Below, piece by piece: positions 1-11,832 of a stretch of DNA of 64,000 bases. The DNA is from Dasypus novemcinctus (Eukaryota; Chordata; Mammalia; Cingulata; Dasypodidae). The notes below the pieces were generated by a model, which saw only the letters and a program-made list of their open reading frames with translations, ran no database searches and was not told where the DNA came from. The stretch is from contig NC_080682.1 of the NCBI RefSeq assembly GCF_030445035.2, positions 30,982,770 through 31,046,769 of the forward strand, written 5' to 3'. The stretch's first letter is position 1. Every line of letters begins with the position of its first letter. Made by a program: the position numbers and the translations under genes.

Positions 1-3000
1 GAAAAATTTCCACTTAATATATGAAAGGTAAAAATAAAAATTTTACAGGAGGGTTGCCAACACTGCATTAGAAATATCTAACTCTGTCTGTGGGAATAAA
101 AGGTCACTTTTCATAAGATATCAAATACCCAGTTGATTCTAAAAGATGAACACAAGCTTGGCAGGCAAATATTGAGGCAAATACATAGTGTTCAAAAATG
201 TCTGGGTGTGTTTATCACAGTACCTCATAGATTTAGATGCTTACTGAAGCTTCAATGAATAGAGAAAAATTGAACGCATTCATTATTTTGCATAAGCTTA
301 CCAAAAGAATTGTAACTCTTTTCTCTCTCCTATTCGTCTTTACTCCTTCATAATGTCATTTTCCCATCATCACCTTTCAGGCATAGAAAACTCTGAAACC
401 CAGTATATAACATCCCTTTTTCCAAACTCCTCAGCTTCCCCCTCCTCCCCTTCTTATTTGAATACCTTTAAATAAAGATTGATTTTTCTCAGCAAAAACA
501 GAAGCCTTTAATAAATAAACAACCTTGCCAATGCATAAACTCTACGTCATTTCCAAGTTACATTCTTTGTGATTAAGAAGTGGAATTTTATTCAATTCAA
601 ATTTAGTGTCCTCAGATTTCATTTGTAGATAAGGCATTACTCTATTTTCTGTAACAATTCTAAGACTGTGAATGCCTTATACAATCTTTCCCTATTAGAA
701 AATTGCTGTACTCTCCAAAGGTGGAGAGGATGAGAAAAATCATACAAAGGAGTGGCTGAGAGTTTAATGCTTCCCAGACCATTTTCCATAGAGAGAAACT
801 CCAACACAGCACTAATCCAAACAAAAACCTCCTCAGTTCTCAGTTTTGTTTTAAATAACAACATGATGAACAGATCATTGCATTTAAGAAAATGCAAGCT
901 AGCAAGGAGAAAAGACACCCCCACAATGAATAAGGGAGCTCTTTCACATCTAAAGAGTACTGATTGATTTAAAAGTGAAGGATGTGCTTCAGGGAAAAAT
1001 AAGAATGACTAGCTTTGCCACCTAAATAATTTAAATGCAAACATTTATATAACTTAAGAACATTTTCTTTATAGAAAAAGCAACCTACTCTGATTTCTTC
1101 CCATGTTAATAGACAAGTCCTTATTATTCTTTCCTGCTTATTTATTGGAGTGCCTCCTTATTTAATTCTAATAATAAAAAACCATCAAAGATAATGCTTC
1201 ATCCAATCAGATTTATTAATGAGATGACTCTTCTGAACTTGAAATATACAGACAGTACCACAAAGAATCAGTCTTTCATTTTTATGATAGTAAATGACAT
1301 GAAATCATTTTGCTTTTGTGAAGAGTTTCATATCTCTTAGAAGCTTACTGATATTATTAGAATATTAAATTCAAAATAATGTTCTCCTGAAAATTTATAT
1401 GAAATTCTCTGTGATATTGATTGACAGTATGGATTATGATATTATGCTGCTCAGATGTAAGTTACTGAGGTCATACACTAGCTTCTTGAAACTGTGCATA
1501 TTATTTGATTTTGCTATGCCTCTAGCTCCTCATGTAAAACGTGCATAATAACAGTACCTATTTCATTTACACATCATTAAATGAGATAATACAGATAAAG
1601 TTATTAACATTGTTTTTGTCATATAATATTTAAAAACTATCAGCAATAAAATATACTTTTAATTAATCAATCATTTCCACTCTCTGTGTGGACTCTGTGT
1701 TAGTCTTGGAGGTTTAACAGAGTTTGAAATAGGAAAATTAGTAAAGGAAAATATATCTTTGATGGAAACGTTTCTCTTTTCATCAAAGATATAGGAGGAA
1801 CTGAAGTTCCATGTCAAAACTGCCAAAGTACTTCTGATGGCTAATGGGGGAATATAAACCAAGTTTAGAAGAGAATGAGAAGGGGATGAGGATAGTATTT
1901 TCCTGGAAAATAAATATTTTGTGCCCATTTCTCAAAAGTAGAGAGGAGTGATTCTGTGACTCAGTCTTAATTCTCTCAGTCTCAAATTAAATGTTACTTC
2001 CTTGTATACTTATTGGAGCTCCCATGCATATTGTATTTCTTTATAAATAGACTCTTCACATTCAATTTTAGTATATAACTTGCAGGTTTGACCTCACCAA
2101 TGGCCCCTGACCTCTGTAAAGACAGAAATAGAGTCCATAATTTTAACTTTTATTATACTCAGTATGTTATACACAGCATGGCCCTTAGTAAACTACAATA
2201 TATACTAAAACATATACATTGGTTTACTGTGTTACACATTCATTCAAACATAATTGGGTCCCTGGAAATCAAATTCTCATTTTGTTCCAGTGGATTTCAT
2301 TATGTATTTCTTTTAGAGGGAAAAAAATATATAGAGGGAAGATGATAAAAGTTTTAATTTTCTGAGAAGACATAAAATGGGATCATAACTATAAAAATGT
2401 GAAGAGAGGAGGAACAAAAAAAAAAATTCCTGAGAGAAGGCAAGAGGGGATTTTAGAGTGTGCACTAGACTTCAGTTCACCGAACAAATTTTCACCTAAA
2501 ATTTCCAGGTCTTTGATCCCTCCTCTAGAAATTTCTGAAATGTAAGCAGAGAAGGGGAGAAATGGAACTTTTACCTTTAGGTTGTGCTATGAAAAAACAA
2601 AAGTCAGAATGGATGATTCACTGAAATAATACAGAAAGAGCTAAGAATTAGTGAGAAGTAAGAAACTAAAAATAGAAAATATAAATTGTTTCAGTTGTGT
2701 GAGATTTGTGAGTGGGAAGAAGAGCTTGGGGTCTTGAAGCAAACAGGGACACTGTTATTTGTGCAAATGAAGAATTTAGAGTCTGGGAAATATAGATGAG
2801 AGGTAATTCATGACAATGTGGATTTTAGAGTATGTGACAATCTATGGAAGTAGTCAATGTTCAGCAGTAATAAAGGAAACAAAAACTGGATGCAAATTTC
2901 CCAAAGTGATGTTGAGGGTACAATAAACTAGAGGGGAGATAGAACATTTTGGGATTGAAATGCTTAATTTCTTGAAGGAGCTGATTAAGGTTAGTCCACA

Positions 3001-4400
3001 CTGCATTAAGTACTGTGCTTTCTAATAGTTATTCAGGAACAGATATTTATTCATATTTAGAGGTGAAATATGTTACAAGCAGGCAGATTAACTTCTTGAC
3101 TGGTGTCAAGTGAGAAACTCATCATCAACATCTTTTCTTGCACATTTTCTCTTTTCCTTGTCCAGTTACTCAGTAAAGTCTTAAACTTACTTGTATACTC
3201 TATAAAGGCCTAAAATTCATAATAGAAGTAGCATTGTTAAATTGGTGGAAGACATGGTAGGGATGGAGGACACAATACAAGAAAATTTTATTTATTTTAC
3301 ATTCCAAATTTCAAGTGTATATACGATTTGCTATGATTCATTATTTCAAATATAAATTTATACGATATAGTAAATGAGACATTGTTCTATAAAAGGACAA
3401 ATAAATATTCCTTATTTTCTGATAGGAGTCTTTCCCAGACAACAAGTGGGCCCAAGGTACCAATGCTTAGGTTGACCTGAATTGTATATGGTGGCAGAGT
3501 CTTACTGGCCATCCTACCATTTGGTTATCCAAGATGCAATTTATAGGGAACACTTTGAGCCAAAAATGACAGAAAAATAAGAATTTGGTATTGGGCTATG
3601 CATTCTCTTCATATAAGCTAAAATTATTAATAGAAATAGTGTAAATAGCCAATTAAAATGATTAAAGCTTGCTTTAATGAGACTTTAAAGTAACCTAAAA
3701 AACAGAAGAAAAAGGTATATGATTAATACTCCAAATAAATTCTGATTGCATCAGCTTTGAAATATATTTTCATGTGCTTAGTGTCAATTTTTTTTCTTTT
3801 TAGACTGGACCTCTTGCCTTTAGAGAATTGACTCTATAATTAGTACCTAATTCCCATTGAAACTCAATTCTCTTGAAAAACAACAAAAGACAGTCTCTCA
3901 ATACTTTACAAATAGGTAATTTACTTTACAGATAGTGAAGGTGATATTTACTTCCTTTAATTTTTTCATCTCTAACTGAGAACTTCTGATAAGAAAGAAG
4001 GCAAACCAAAGAGGGAATACACTATCTAAAAAGAGAGGTACAAAGAGTTGGAGCTGTTCTTTACTGCCTTGGACAGAAGATACCAAGTCTTCTATTACAT
4101 GGTATTGATATGTAAATCTGCCAGGCTTATAACTAGAACAACTATTTGATTCTTATAAAAAAAATAATTCTTAATGATAAACATCAAAATATTGCTTACC
4201 TAAGAAGTGTCATAAACTTTGCTGCTTGGGTTTTGCATGAGACATTTCCATGGACATGTATAAATTTTGTAGGTGAATATTTTATGGAGTGATATTCACA
4301 GAATGAAAAAATATATTCTTGAGTTGAATCTACAGACTTTTTCAGAGAGTGGTAGGGAGTTCAGCAAAGGAAAAGAGAAAAATATATGTTAAATTTGCAG
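1..4400. other. AT-rich intergenic DNA without a recognisable gene
   Basis: I find no open reading frame with recognisable protein content on either strand; the short frames here (for example near 637-967, 1671-1928 and 2088-2345) have no motif, no repeated copy in the window and no gene-like composition. The only element I can name is a MIR at about 1430-1625. The last part, from about 4450, is the conserved 5' flank of the olfactory receptor that reappears before the second copy. Confidence 0.6.
1430..1625 (+). repeat. MIR SINE (old mammalian-wide repeat)
   Basis: The stretch with 'agctcctcatgtaaaa', then 'ataataacagtacctat' and 'attaaatgagataatac' follows the order of the MIR core and 3' part, with many substitutions as expected of an ancient copy. 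The left boundary is soft because the tRNA-like head is hard to align by eye. Confidence 0.6.
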
Positions 4401-4665
4401 AAATTGAAGTAGCATCCGTGAACTTTGACAAGTAATTCAAGAGGCCCACAACCCAAATTCAATATTGCTTCTAAATCAAATGCACTGTCCATTTGTCCTT
4501 TGAATTTTATCATATCTGTCATTCAATTTACTATGCTATGTTAAATTAGGTGGTTTATAACTCATTTGTGTATAATCTTATTAACAATTTTATTTATACC
4601 TCAAAATTTGGAGAAGGAAATATCTGCACTTAATAATAAGTTTCAATTATATATGTTTTTAATAA

Positions 4666-5610
4666 ATGTCCAGAAAAAATTTTACATCACTGACTGAATT
4701 CATCCTGTTGGGATTGCCAGAATCCATGGAGCAAGAGATTATACTATTTGTGCTATTTTTTCTGATTTATACACTTACAATTCTGGGGAATATTGTGATG
4801 ATTCTCCTAATCAGAATTGACTCCAGACTTCACACACCCATGTACTTCTTCTTGGCTAACTTATCCTTCGTGGATGTTTGTTATTCCTCCACTATCACCC
4901 CCAAAACACTGGTAGATTTATTATCTGAGAAGAAAACCATCTCCTTTGCCGGCTGCTTCTTGCAGTTGTACTTCTTCATTGCCTTGGCAACAACTGAATG
5001 CATCCTCTTTGGGTTAATGGCCTATGACCGTTATGTGGCCATATGTAACCCCCTACTTTACACCTTAGTCATGTCCAGGGTGGTGTGTCTTAAGATGGCA
5101 GCTGGGGCCATTGTAGCGGGTTTGCTGAACTCCATGGTTAACACCAGCTATATAAGCAGTTTGCCATTTTGTGGTTCCAATGTTATCCATCATTTCTTCT
5201 GTGACAGCCCACCACTTTTTAAGCTCTCTTGTTCTGACACCAGTATGAATGAAAGCATCTTCTCCATTTTCGCTGGTGTAAATATGGTCGGGACTCTCCT
5301 GGTCATTCTCACCTCCTACTCTTACATTCTTTTCTCCATTTTTCGTATGCATTCAGGGGAGGGGAGGCATAAAGCATTGTCAACTTGTGTTTCCCACCTG
5401 ACTGCTATAATTCTATTCTATGCCACCTCCATCTATACATATCTGAGACCTAGTTCCAGCTATTCCCTGAATCAGGACAAAGTGGCTTCTGTGTTCTACA
5501 CCATGGTCATTCCCATGTTGAATCCTCTGATCTATAGCCTCAGGAATAAGGAAGTAAAGAAAGCTTTATGGAATGTAATTACCAGGAAAAAAGTCCCTTC
5601 ATTTCAGTGA
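4666..5610 (+). CDS. intact class II olfactory receptor (OR5/OR8/OR9-like)
   Basis: A single-exon 314-residue seven-transmembrane odorant receptor, the usual OR length. It should couple to the olfactory G protein in sensory cilia. Visible hallmarks in order: N-glycosylation site NFT at residue 5; GN in helix 1 (41-42); LHTPMYFFL (55-63); Cys97 before helix 3, partner of the second extracellular loop cysteines (169, 179, 189); [10 protein letters not shown] at the end of helix 3 (118-127); SY in helix 5 (217-218); KALSTCVSH entering helix 6 (236-244); [12 protein letters not shown] in helix 7 (283-294). Helices lie roughly at 26-49, 58-78, 98-120, 142-160, 197-222, 238-260 and 272-291. The start is fixed by a TAA stop immediately upstream in frame (4663-4665). 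Family assignment beyond class II is a judgement from overall look; I do not assign a symbol. The duplicate 3.8 kb downstream is dead. Confidence 0.95.
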   Translation: MSRKNFTSLTEFILLGLPESMEQEIILFVLFFLIYTLTILGNIVMILLIRIDSRLHTPMYFFLANLSFVDVCYSSTITPKTLVDLLSEKKTISFAGCFLQLYFFIALATTECILFGLMAYDRYVAICNPLLYTLVMSRVVCLKMAAGAIVAGLLNSMVNTSYISSLPFCGSNVIHHFFCDSPPLFKLSCSDTSMNESIFSIFAGVNMVGTLLVILTSYSYILFSIFRMHSGEGRHKALSTCVSHLTAIILFYATSIYTYLRPSSSYSLNQDKVASVFYTMVIPMLNPLIYSLRNKEVKKALWNVITRKKVPSFQ

Positions 5611-6047
5611 TTGTTTAGCTAATTTTCTGAATTAAATAGCGTCTTTAATTAACTTGCAATGTCTGATTCAAGCATACAGATTCATTGTGATATGTTCAAG
5701 TTAAACACGTTCTGTTAATCCTCAAGTATCTGTATCCAGTTAGTAACCAGTTAGATTACCAGACTAATACATGACTAAGAGAACTTCATGTAATAATTAT
5801 TCCATATATTCCCAGGGCCTTCAAAAATTAAGGGTTATTTGTAACAAAATCTTCCCTGCTGAAATAAGAGGATTAAATGTTTGGAGACTAAAATTGCTAT
5901 GTCACATGAAATTAATCATATAGGAGATAAACACACCACTCATTTTTCCTTACGTTTTGCTTTTCACTTTAGTAGGATTAGTAAAATGATGCCATATGTT
6001 ACATATATCAGAAATGCTTTACTTGAATATGGAATTTCCCTTTTTTA

Positions 6048-6143
6048 GTTCTTTTTCTAGGGGTCTATTGGGGATCAAACCCAGAATCTTGTACATGGGA
6101 AGCTGGGAAGCAGGTGCTTCAATCACAGAGATACATCCATAAT
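6048..6143 (-). repeat. short xenarthran tRNA-derived SINE fragment
   Basis: Read on the minus strand, this is a tRNA-like head: the plus strand shows 'ggggatcaaacccagaatct' and then 'catgggaagctggg'. The same motif set appears in the dimer at 47708-47915. It is absent from the equivalent place in duplication unit 2 (near 46520), so it inserted after the duplication or was lost from the other copy. Confidence 0.6.
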
Positions 6144-7689
6144 TTTCCTTTTAAATTTATTAATACATCTTCTGAGGGGGATACTTAAATGAAATGGCAG
6201 GTCTATAATTTTATTATAACTTAAACATCTCACTTTTTATTTCTTTTTCCCCAACAATGCACACACACACATTCATTAAAGAGTAAATGTGAGCATGTGC
6301 AAAAATGGGATACCAGGAAAATTACTGCCTGTTTATTACTTACAACTACCCTTCCATTCCATTCCCTTCTTCTCAAAACTTCCCATTCCTTTCCCTACTT
6401 TCTCACTCTCAGAATATTTTCTCACACACACACAGAACCAGCTGCACACATACACAGAACCACAAAAGCATATATTCAACTGCTGCAAGGAATTAAATTT
6501 TTATAAGGTTCAAAAGGAGTTAGATCAATGTTCAATGCATGAATCTGATGCATATTTTTAGAAGAATTCTATCAGTTGCCATTAAAGTACAATTGAAATT
6601 CCTTTCAATATTATTTCAAAACATTATTAATACAGATATAAATATAGAAGGGTCATTTACATTGTGTTTTAATAGTATCATATATATGACCAAATGGTGT
6701 ATCATTAAATAATAATATTATATCCTTCCAATGTAAAACATAGAGCTAGAAATACACTTTGTAAATGAGATTCAATTATTCTGAGATTTGAGGTTTTAGA
6801 CGTGTTATACTTTAGCCATGTCTTTTGCTCTCCAATTTAGCTCCCCTAGGTCTATTAACCTCATTTACAATGTCTAAAACTATTAACAACTTTGGAACCT
6901 GTTCCCAATTAGTGATGTTGGTTCCTGTTTAGTTTACCAAATGTATGTGTTTTTTATGGAAATTTTTATGATTTCCCTAACTCATCATCACTTGTAATAA
7001 AGTATTTTTAAACTTCACTTTTTCTTGCTTATTATTCAATGCACGTCTATGAAAAATGTTCCAAATATTTTTATCTATTTTCTTTAGTGCAAAAGAAATT
7101 TACTCTTAAAAGAAATAAGAAACTGTTAATTATTGTAGAGCATGTAGTTTCATCTCCTTCTTTTTCCTTAGCATTTGACAATATTTATTAACTCTTTTAT
7201 GAAATGACATATTACTTTTATCTATTTTCATATTTTCTCTCTTTTTTTACTTTCCCCATCATTTTTTCACTGGGGTTTTAATATCACTCTTTATCCAGAA
7301 TATATACAGGTATCAATCAAAGTTTTGCCTTTGCTCAGTGGCTTTTAAGTAATTAACTTATCAAAATTAATGAGGTGACTTTGATCTGTGTGCAGCCAGG
7401 CTTATTTAGGGTCAATATCTTCATCAGTGTTTGGGTGAAGTTAAATAGAGTATCATTTACAAAATCAGTGAACATCACAAAGCCTGGAAAGTAAGCAAAC
7501 AAGTTGGAAGGAATGAAAGAATCATGACTGAAGAATCAGATGATCCAAGTAATAAACTAAAATAATAGGATGATATAATTTAGAGATAAGTGCTGCATTA
7601 AGGTTGAAAAGTATACAAATAGTTCACTATTAATATGTAAAAATAACATTGGATTTATTTTGCAAAATGTCAACTAACATGCACAAAAT

Positions 7690-8240
7690 AATTATCATTA
7701 TGTCTATTAGGTCCAGATCCTCTTATGCATTATTCAAGGTCTTGGTTTCTTTACCAATTCTCTGTTGAGATGCTCTATTTATTGTTGATAATAGTATATT
7801 ATAGTCTCCCACTTTAATTGTAAAGGCATCTATTTCTCCACTTAGTTTTTTCAATGTTTGCCTCATGTATTTTGAGAGGCCCTCATTACGTGCATAAATT
7901 TTATTATTGTTCTTTCTTCTTGATTGATTACCCCTTTTATTAATATATAGTGTGCTTGGCTCTTAACAATAGTTTTGCATTTAAAGTCTATTTTGTCGGA
8001 TATTAGCATAGCTACCCCACCCTTTCTTGGCTATTATTTGCATGTAAAATTGTTTTCCAACCATTCACTTTCAGTCCCCTTTCATCCCTAGGGCTAAGGT
8101 TATTTTCTTGCAGACAGCATAGAGATGGGTCATATTTCCTTATGCATTCTGACAATCCAAGTCTCTTTACTGGAGAGTTTAATCTATTCACATTCATTTT
8201 TATAACTGTCAAGGAATTGCTTACATTAGCCATATTTTTT
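7690..8240 (-). mobile_element. L1 ORF2 endonuclease-domain fragment, antisense
   Basis: On the minus strand, residues such as VNRLNSPVKR, KYDPSLCCLQE and KVNGWK (8012-8233) match the N-terminal endonuclease region of L1 ORF2. The frame is broken further on, but 'gctaccccaccctttcttgg' and following bases continue the same domain to about 7690. No 5' UTR or 3' end is present, so this is an internal piece. It lies exactly between the two OR duplication units. Confidence 0.75.
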
Positions 8241-8254
8241 TCAACTGGAATATA

Positions 8255-8463
8255 AATATTGTTGTTAAATAAAATGCATTATCCATGTGTTCTCTAAATT
8301 TTATCTAACTTTAGTTATTCAATTTATTATGCCATGCTAATCTATGTAGGTTTTCATGAATGTGTGTATATCATTATTAACAATTTTACTTATACCTCTA
8401 AAAATTTGGAGAAGGAAATATTTGTACCTAATACAAAGTTTCAGTTAAATATGTTTGTAATAA
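8255..8463 (+). repeat. 5' flank of OR duplication unit 2
   Basis: This 200 bp aligns with the 200 bp before the intact OR, sharing 'aatttggagaaggaaatat', the AT-rich stretch and 'tatgttt.taataaatg'. It shows that the second OR arose by DNA duplication including flanking sequence, not by retroposition. Confidence 0.7.
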
Positions 8464-9335
8464 ATGGTCAGAAAAAAGTATACTTCACTGTCTGAGTTCA
8501 TCCTGTTGGGATTGGCAGAATCCATAGAGCAACAGTTTATTCTCTTTGGGCCTTTTTGTCTGATTTACACACTCACAATTCTGAGGAATATTGCAATGAT
8601 TCTCCTAATCAGAACAGACTCCTGACTTCGCACACACAAGTACTTCTTCTTGGCTAACTTGTCCTTCATGGATGCTTGTTATTCCTCCACCATCACCCCA
8701 AAAATGCTGGTAGATTTATTATCTGAGAAGAAAAGCATCTACTTTGTGAGTTGCTTCCAGCATTTGTACTTTTTCATCACCTTGTCAACAACTGAATACA
8801 TCCTCTTTGGGTTAATGGCCTGTGACTGTTATGTGGCCATAAGTAACCCACTACTTTACACCTTAGTCATGTCCAGGACAGTTGCCTTAAAATAGCAGCT
8901 GGGGAAAAGGACTTGGCCCAGTGGTTAGGGCGTCCGTCTACCACATGGGAGGTCGGCGGTTCAAACCCCAGGCCTCCTTGACCCGTGTGGAGCTGGCCCA
9001 CGCGCAGTGCTGATGCGCGCAAGGAGTGCCGTGCCACGCAGGGGTGTCCCACACGCAAGGAGTGCGCCCTGTAAGGAGAGCAGCCCAGCCCGAAAGAAAG
9101 TGCAGCCTGCCCAGGAATGGCGCTGCCCACACTTCCCGTGCCGCTGATGACAACAGAAGCAGACAAAGAAACAAGACACAGCAAATAGACACAGAGAACA
9201 GACAACCCAGGGGGTGGGGAATTAAATAAATAAATAAATCTTTAGGAAAAAAAATGGCAGCTGGGCTTTTGCAGCAGAATTGCTGAACTCCATGGTTAAC
9301 ATCAGCTATATAAGCATTTTGCAATTCTGTGGTTC
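8464..9335 (+). pseudogene. olfactory receptor pseudogene, 5' part
   Basis: Collinear with the intact OR from its start codon to the second extracellular loop (about residue 171). Lesions visible: codon 54 is TGA at 8623-8625 where the intact copy has Arg; the DRY motif is DCY; a TAG follows near 8893-8895; a 347 bp SINE (8904-9250) sits at about residue 146; and the coding sequence is cut at 9335 by the ERV-A provirus. The remainder resumes at 45672. It cannot make a receptor. Confidence 0.93.
8904..9250 (+). repeat. DAS-type SINE inside the OR pseudogene
   Basis: Full-length tRNA-derived SINE with head 'ggcccagtggttagggcg', body rich in 'caaggagtgc' repeats, and tail of AAAT repeats. It is flanked by a 15 bp target duplication: aaaatagcagctggg at 8889-8903 and aaaatggcagctggg at 9251-9265. 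The intact OR shows the empty site at about 5092-5106. This family is the main taxonomic pointer to armadillo. Confidence 0.9.
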
Positions 9336-9801
9336 TAACGTAGGCTATGAGTGGTGGGGTCTGTTCATCTCTTCATAGATAAACTGACTGAGCTGTGCAT
9401 TTGAAACAGTAAAAACTGTAGCCTTGCCCTTGGTAACCATGACAACCCCTTCAGTTCTGCAAAAACAGTTTAGTAATTTAAACTCAATAACTTTAACTAT
9501 TCAGGAAAAATGCAAACCAAATGTACTAAAAGCTTATCTAGAATATATGAAATTCATGCTAAAAGCTTACCTAGGATCTGAAATATATATATTAATTCAA
9601 GCTTATTAAACACTGAAACAAAAAATCATTTGGCCCTTCCTCTGTATAAAAGAAACTAAAAAAATTGTTCGGGGCTCAGATTTTAACTGAAAAGCTCTGA
9701 GCCAGCCAGTCATAAATAAATCCTTTTTCCTTCCCCAAATTATTCCTGAATCCTGGCCTTTCTACACACAAATAATTAAACTTCTCTTGACCTCTACAAC
9801 A
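9336..9801 (+). mobile_element. ERV-A 5' LTR
   Basis: 466 bp, begins TAACGTAGGC (ancestral TG end mutated) and ends CTACAACA. It contains a TATA box in 'ctgtataaaag' and an AATAAA-type signal in 'cataaataaatcc'. It is homologous along its length to the 3' LTR and to the ERV-B LTRs. It is followed by a degraded primer site. Confidence 0.85.
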
Positions 9802-10538
9802 TTTCTGGGGACCCTCCCTGGATTTTCAAATAAAGGCCAGAAATGGTAGCATTTCGCTGCCCATTCTGGATCCTCAAGGAAGCTAGGAGGACTCAGGTGA
9901 ACCCCAATCTGGGTGCCCCTGGATTACATTTAATCCAGAAAAAATGTGGGCTCCCCCAGAATCTTCCCAGTGAAAACTGAAGGCAATAAAAGGTCTAAAA
10001 AAGTTCTGGGAACAAAAAAGACTCCAAACACACAAAAAAGCAATACTCCCTGGGGGAACATAATTGGGAAAACCCTAGCTTTAATTGCTAGAGAGGGAGC
10101 CCAATCATGTTCCAAGAGAGAGGCCCAGTACCTCCAAAAACTTGGGGGAAAGCTGTTCTCTCTAGGTCAAAAAAAAAAAAAAAGGAAAAAGGAAAAAACT
10201 TGGTGTTTAAAGTTTGTCTAATTGCATGTAAAAATTCAGTACTGGTCTTATCTCCACTAAAATAGTAAAGGCTTAATTATAATTTTTAAAAAATGGTTAA
10301 AGGTTCAAGTCCTAACATCCTAAAAATTGGTCTGAATTTTAAAAAACTTGGTTAGGAGAAAATGAATTTTATTTAATTTTTTAGTGAAGCTTGGTCTGGA
10401 TGTAAAGTTAAACAGTGAAAAAGGTCTAGGTGGAATCTTTTGTTATAGTGCTGAATTGTGAATAAATTCACTTTATATCAAATGTTAATTTTAAGTATTC
10501 TTGTTGTGGAATTAGAGAGAAATTCAATTATTTGCGTA

Positions 10539-10985
10539 TAGAGAGGCCAGGACTCAGGAATGATTTTGAGAAGGAAAAATGGTTTATTGACGGCCGGCCA
10601 GACTCGGGAGCTTTCTGTTTGAATCCCGAGCCCTGAACAAGATTTTCAAATGTCTTTTATACAGAGAGGAAAGGCCAAATGGTCCCTTTGTTTCAGTTCT
10701 CAATAGGCTTCAATTAGCATATCTATCTTCCACATCTTAGGTAAGCTTTTAGCATGGACTCCAGACATTCTAGATAAGCTTTTAGCATATTTACTTTTTG
10801 CATTTCCCCTAAATACTTAAAGTTTATAGCCCTTGCATTGTTAAACTGTTTCCTGGGACTGGAGCCTGTTGCCATTGTCCCTAAGGGCAGGACTGCAGCC
10901 TCTTACGGTTCCACACCCACAGCCTTCAGCTTAGGTTATCTCTGAAGAGACAAAGAGCCTTCCACCCATAGCCCACATCATTCTC
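10539..10985 (-). mobile_element. inserted ERV-B-type LTR, antisense (solo, within ERV-A leader region)
   Basis: From 'gtgtggaattagagagaa' near 10506 to 'cccatagcccacatcatt' near 10982, the sequence is an ERV-B LTR read backwards: 'gaggccaggactcagg', 'ggtttattgacggccgg', 'ttttatacagagagg' and 'gaagagacaaagagcc' all appear in the order seen in the antisense LTRs at 20129 and 28206. It resembles the LTR subtype of 28206 ('cacagccttcagctt'). Its outer ends are soft: I place it at about 10503-10983. No internal sequence follows, so it looks like a solo LTR. Confidence 0.8.
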
Positions 10986-11445
10986 ACTTTCTAATATTTA
11001 TGATAGTTGCAAGGGCAATCATGTCCAGAAAATATAAAAATTGTGAGTCAGATAGATAAGTCTTGTGCTTCTGTCTGTATTCAAATGCTGGTGTTAAATC
11101 ACATAATTATGTAAAGTGGTAAACTGTGGTTAAAGTGGAACCCTCCCTTTTCATTGGCAAAGGAGTGAATTGATTATAAGGCAAAACTGATCTAAATGTT
11201 TGTGCATGCTCTGTGGTCTCGTCTCTGAGTCTGTCCCTTTACTGGAGATTGGGGGCCATCTGTATCTGTGCCACTTATCTGGGTTTGTTGAGGCTGGCAC
11301 CAGTCATGGTGGCTGGGTCCCCGGGAAAAGCACCAATTTTAAAAAGTTCTTTCAGGACATTTTGGCAGAAAGCTGGAAAGTGGGGAGTGGCTTGCCCCTT
11401 TGCAGTGAGTCCACACCTTCTATTTATAAGCCACATTCCTATTTA

Positions 11446-11832
11446 TTTATTTATTTTTTTTAAAAAGATTTATTTATTTATTTAATTCCACACACCCCCC
11501 CCCCTCCCCTGGTTGTCTGTTCTTGGTGTCTATTTGTTGTGTCTTGTTTCTTGGTCCGCTTCTGTTGTTGTCAGCGGCACGGGAAGTGTGGGTGGCGCCA
11601 TTCCTGGGCAGGCTGCTCTTTCTTTCACGCTGGGCGGCTTTCCTCATGGGAGCACTCCTTGCGCATGGGGCTCCCCCACGCGGGGGACACCCTTGCGTGG
11701 CACGGCACTCCTTGCACACATCAGCGCTGCGCATGGCCAGCTCCACACGGGTCAAGGAGGCCTGAGGGTTTGAACCGCAGACCTCCCATATGGTAGACGG
11801 ATGCCCTAACCACTCGGCCAAAGTCCGTTTCC
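11446..11832 (-). repeat. DAS-type SINE, antisense, in ERV-A
   Basis: Minus-strand copy of the same SINE as 8904, with the T-rich tail at the left and the tRNA-like head ending near 11830. The target duplication is ccacattcctattta at 11431-11445 and 11833-11847. The ERV-B copies show the empty site ('ccgcattcctgtttg', near 14138). Confidence 0.9.

Larger units (their letters stand above)
4450..7690 (+). repeat. tandem segmental duplication, unit 1 (intact OR plus flanks)
   Basis: Sequence from about 200 bp before the intact olfactory receptor to about 2 kb after it recurs as unit 2, which occupies 8255-9335 and, after the retroviral insertion, 45672-48260. Shared landmarks include 'aatttggagaaggaaat' before both start codons, 'attcattaaagartaaatg' near 6272 and 46653, and 'gtgaacatcacaaagc' near 7470 and 48028. 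Divergence is considerable but collinearity is good. Unit 1 carries a SINE at about 6048-6143 that unit 2 lacks; unit 2 carries SINEs at 8904 and 47708 that unit 1 lacks. Confidence 0.75.

Noticed and set aside
637-967. Overlapping small frames in the left flank
   Set aside because: No motif, no second copy and opposite-strand overlap; composition like surrounding DNA.
5065-5352. 95-residue antisense frame in the OR
   Set aside because: Shadow of the receptor coding strand; no motif.
6240-6480. CA-rich stretch with three overlapping frames
   Set aside because: Simple-sequence bias generates the frames; not coding.
8904-8980. tRNA gene from the tRNA-like head
   Set aside because: It is the SINE head with A/B-box-like text, and no cloverleaf is maintained.
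8867-9324. Open frames across the SINE on both strands (also 11474-11836 and 52154-52702)
   Set aside because: They are reading frames of the GC-rich SINE body and recur wherever the SINE does.
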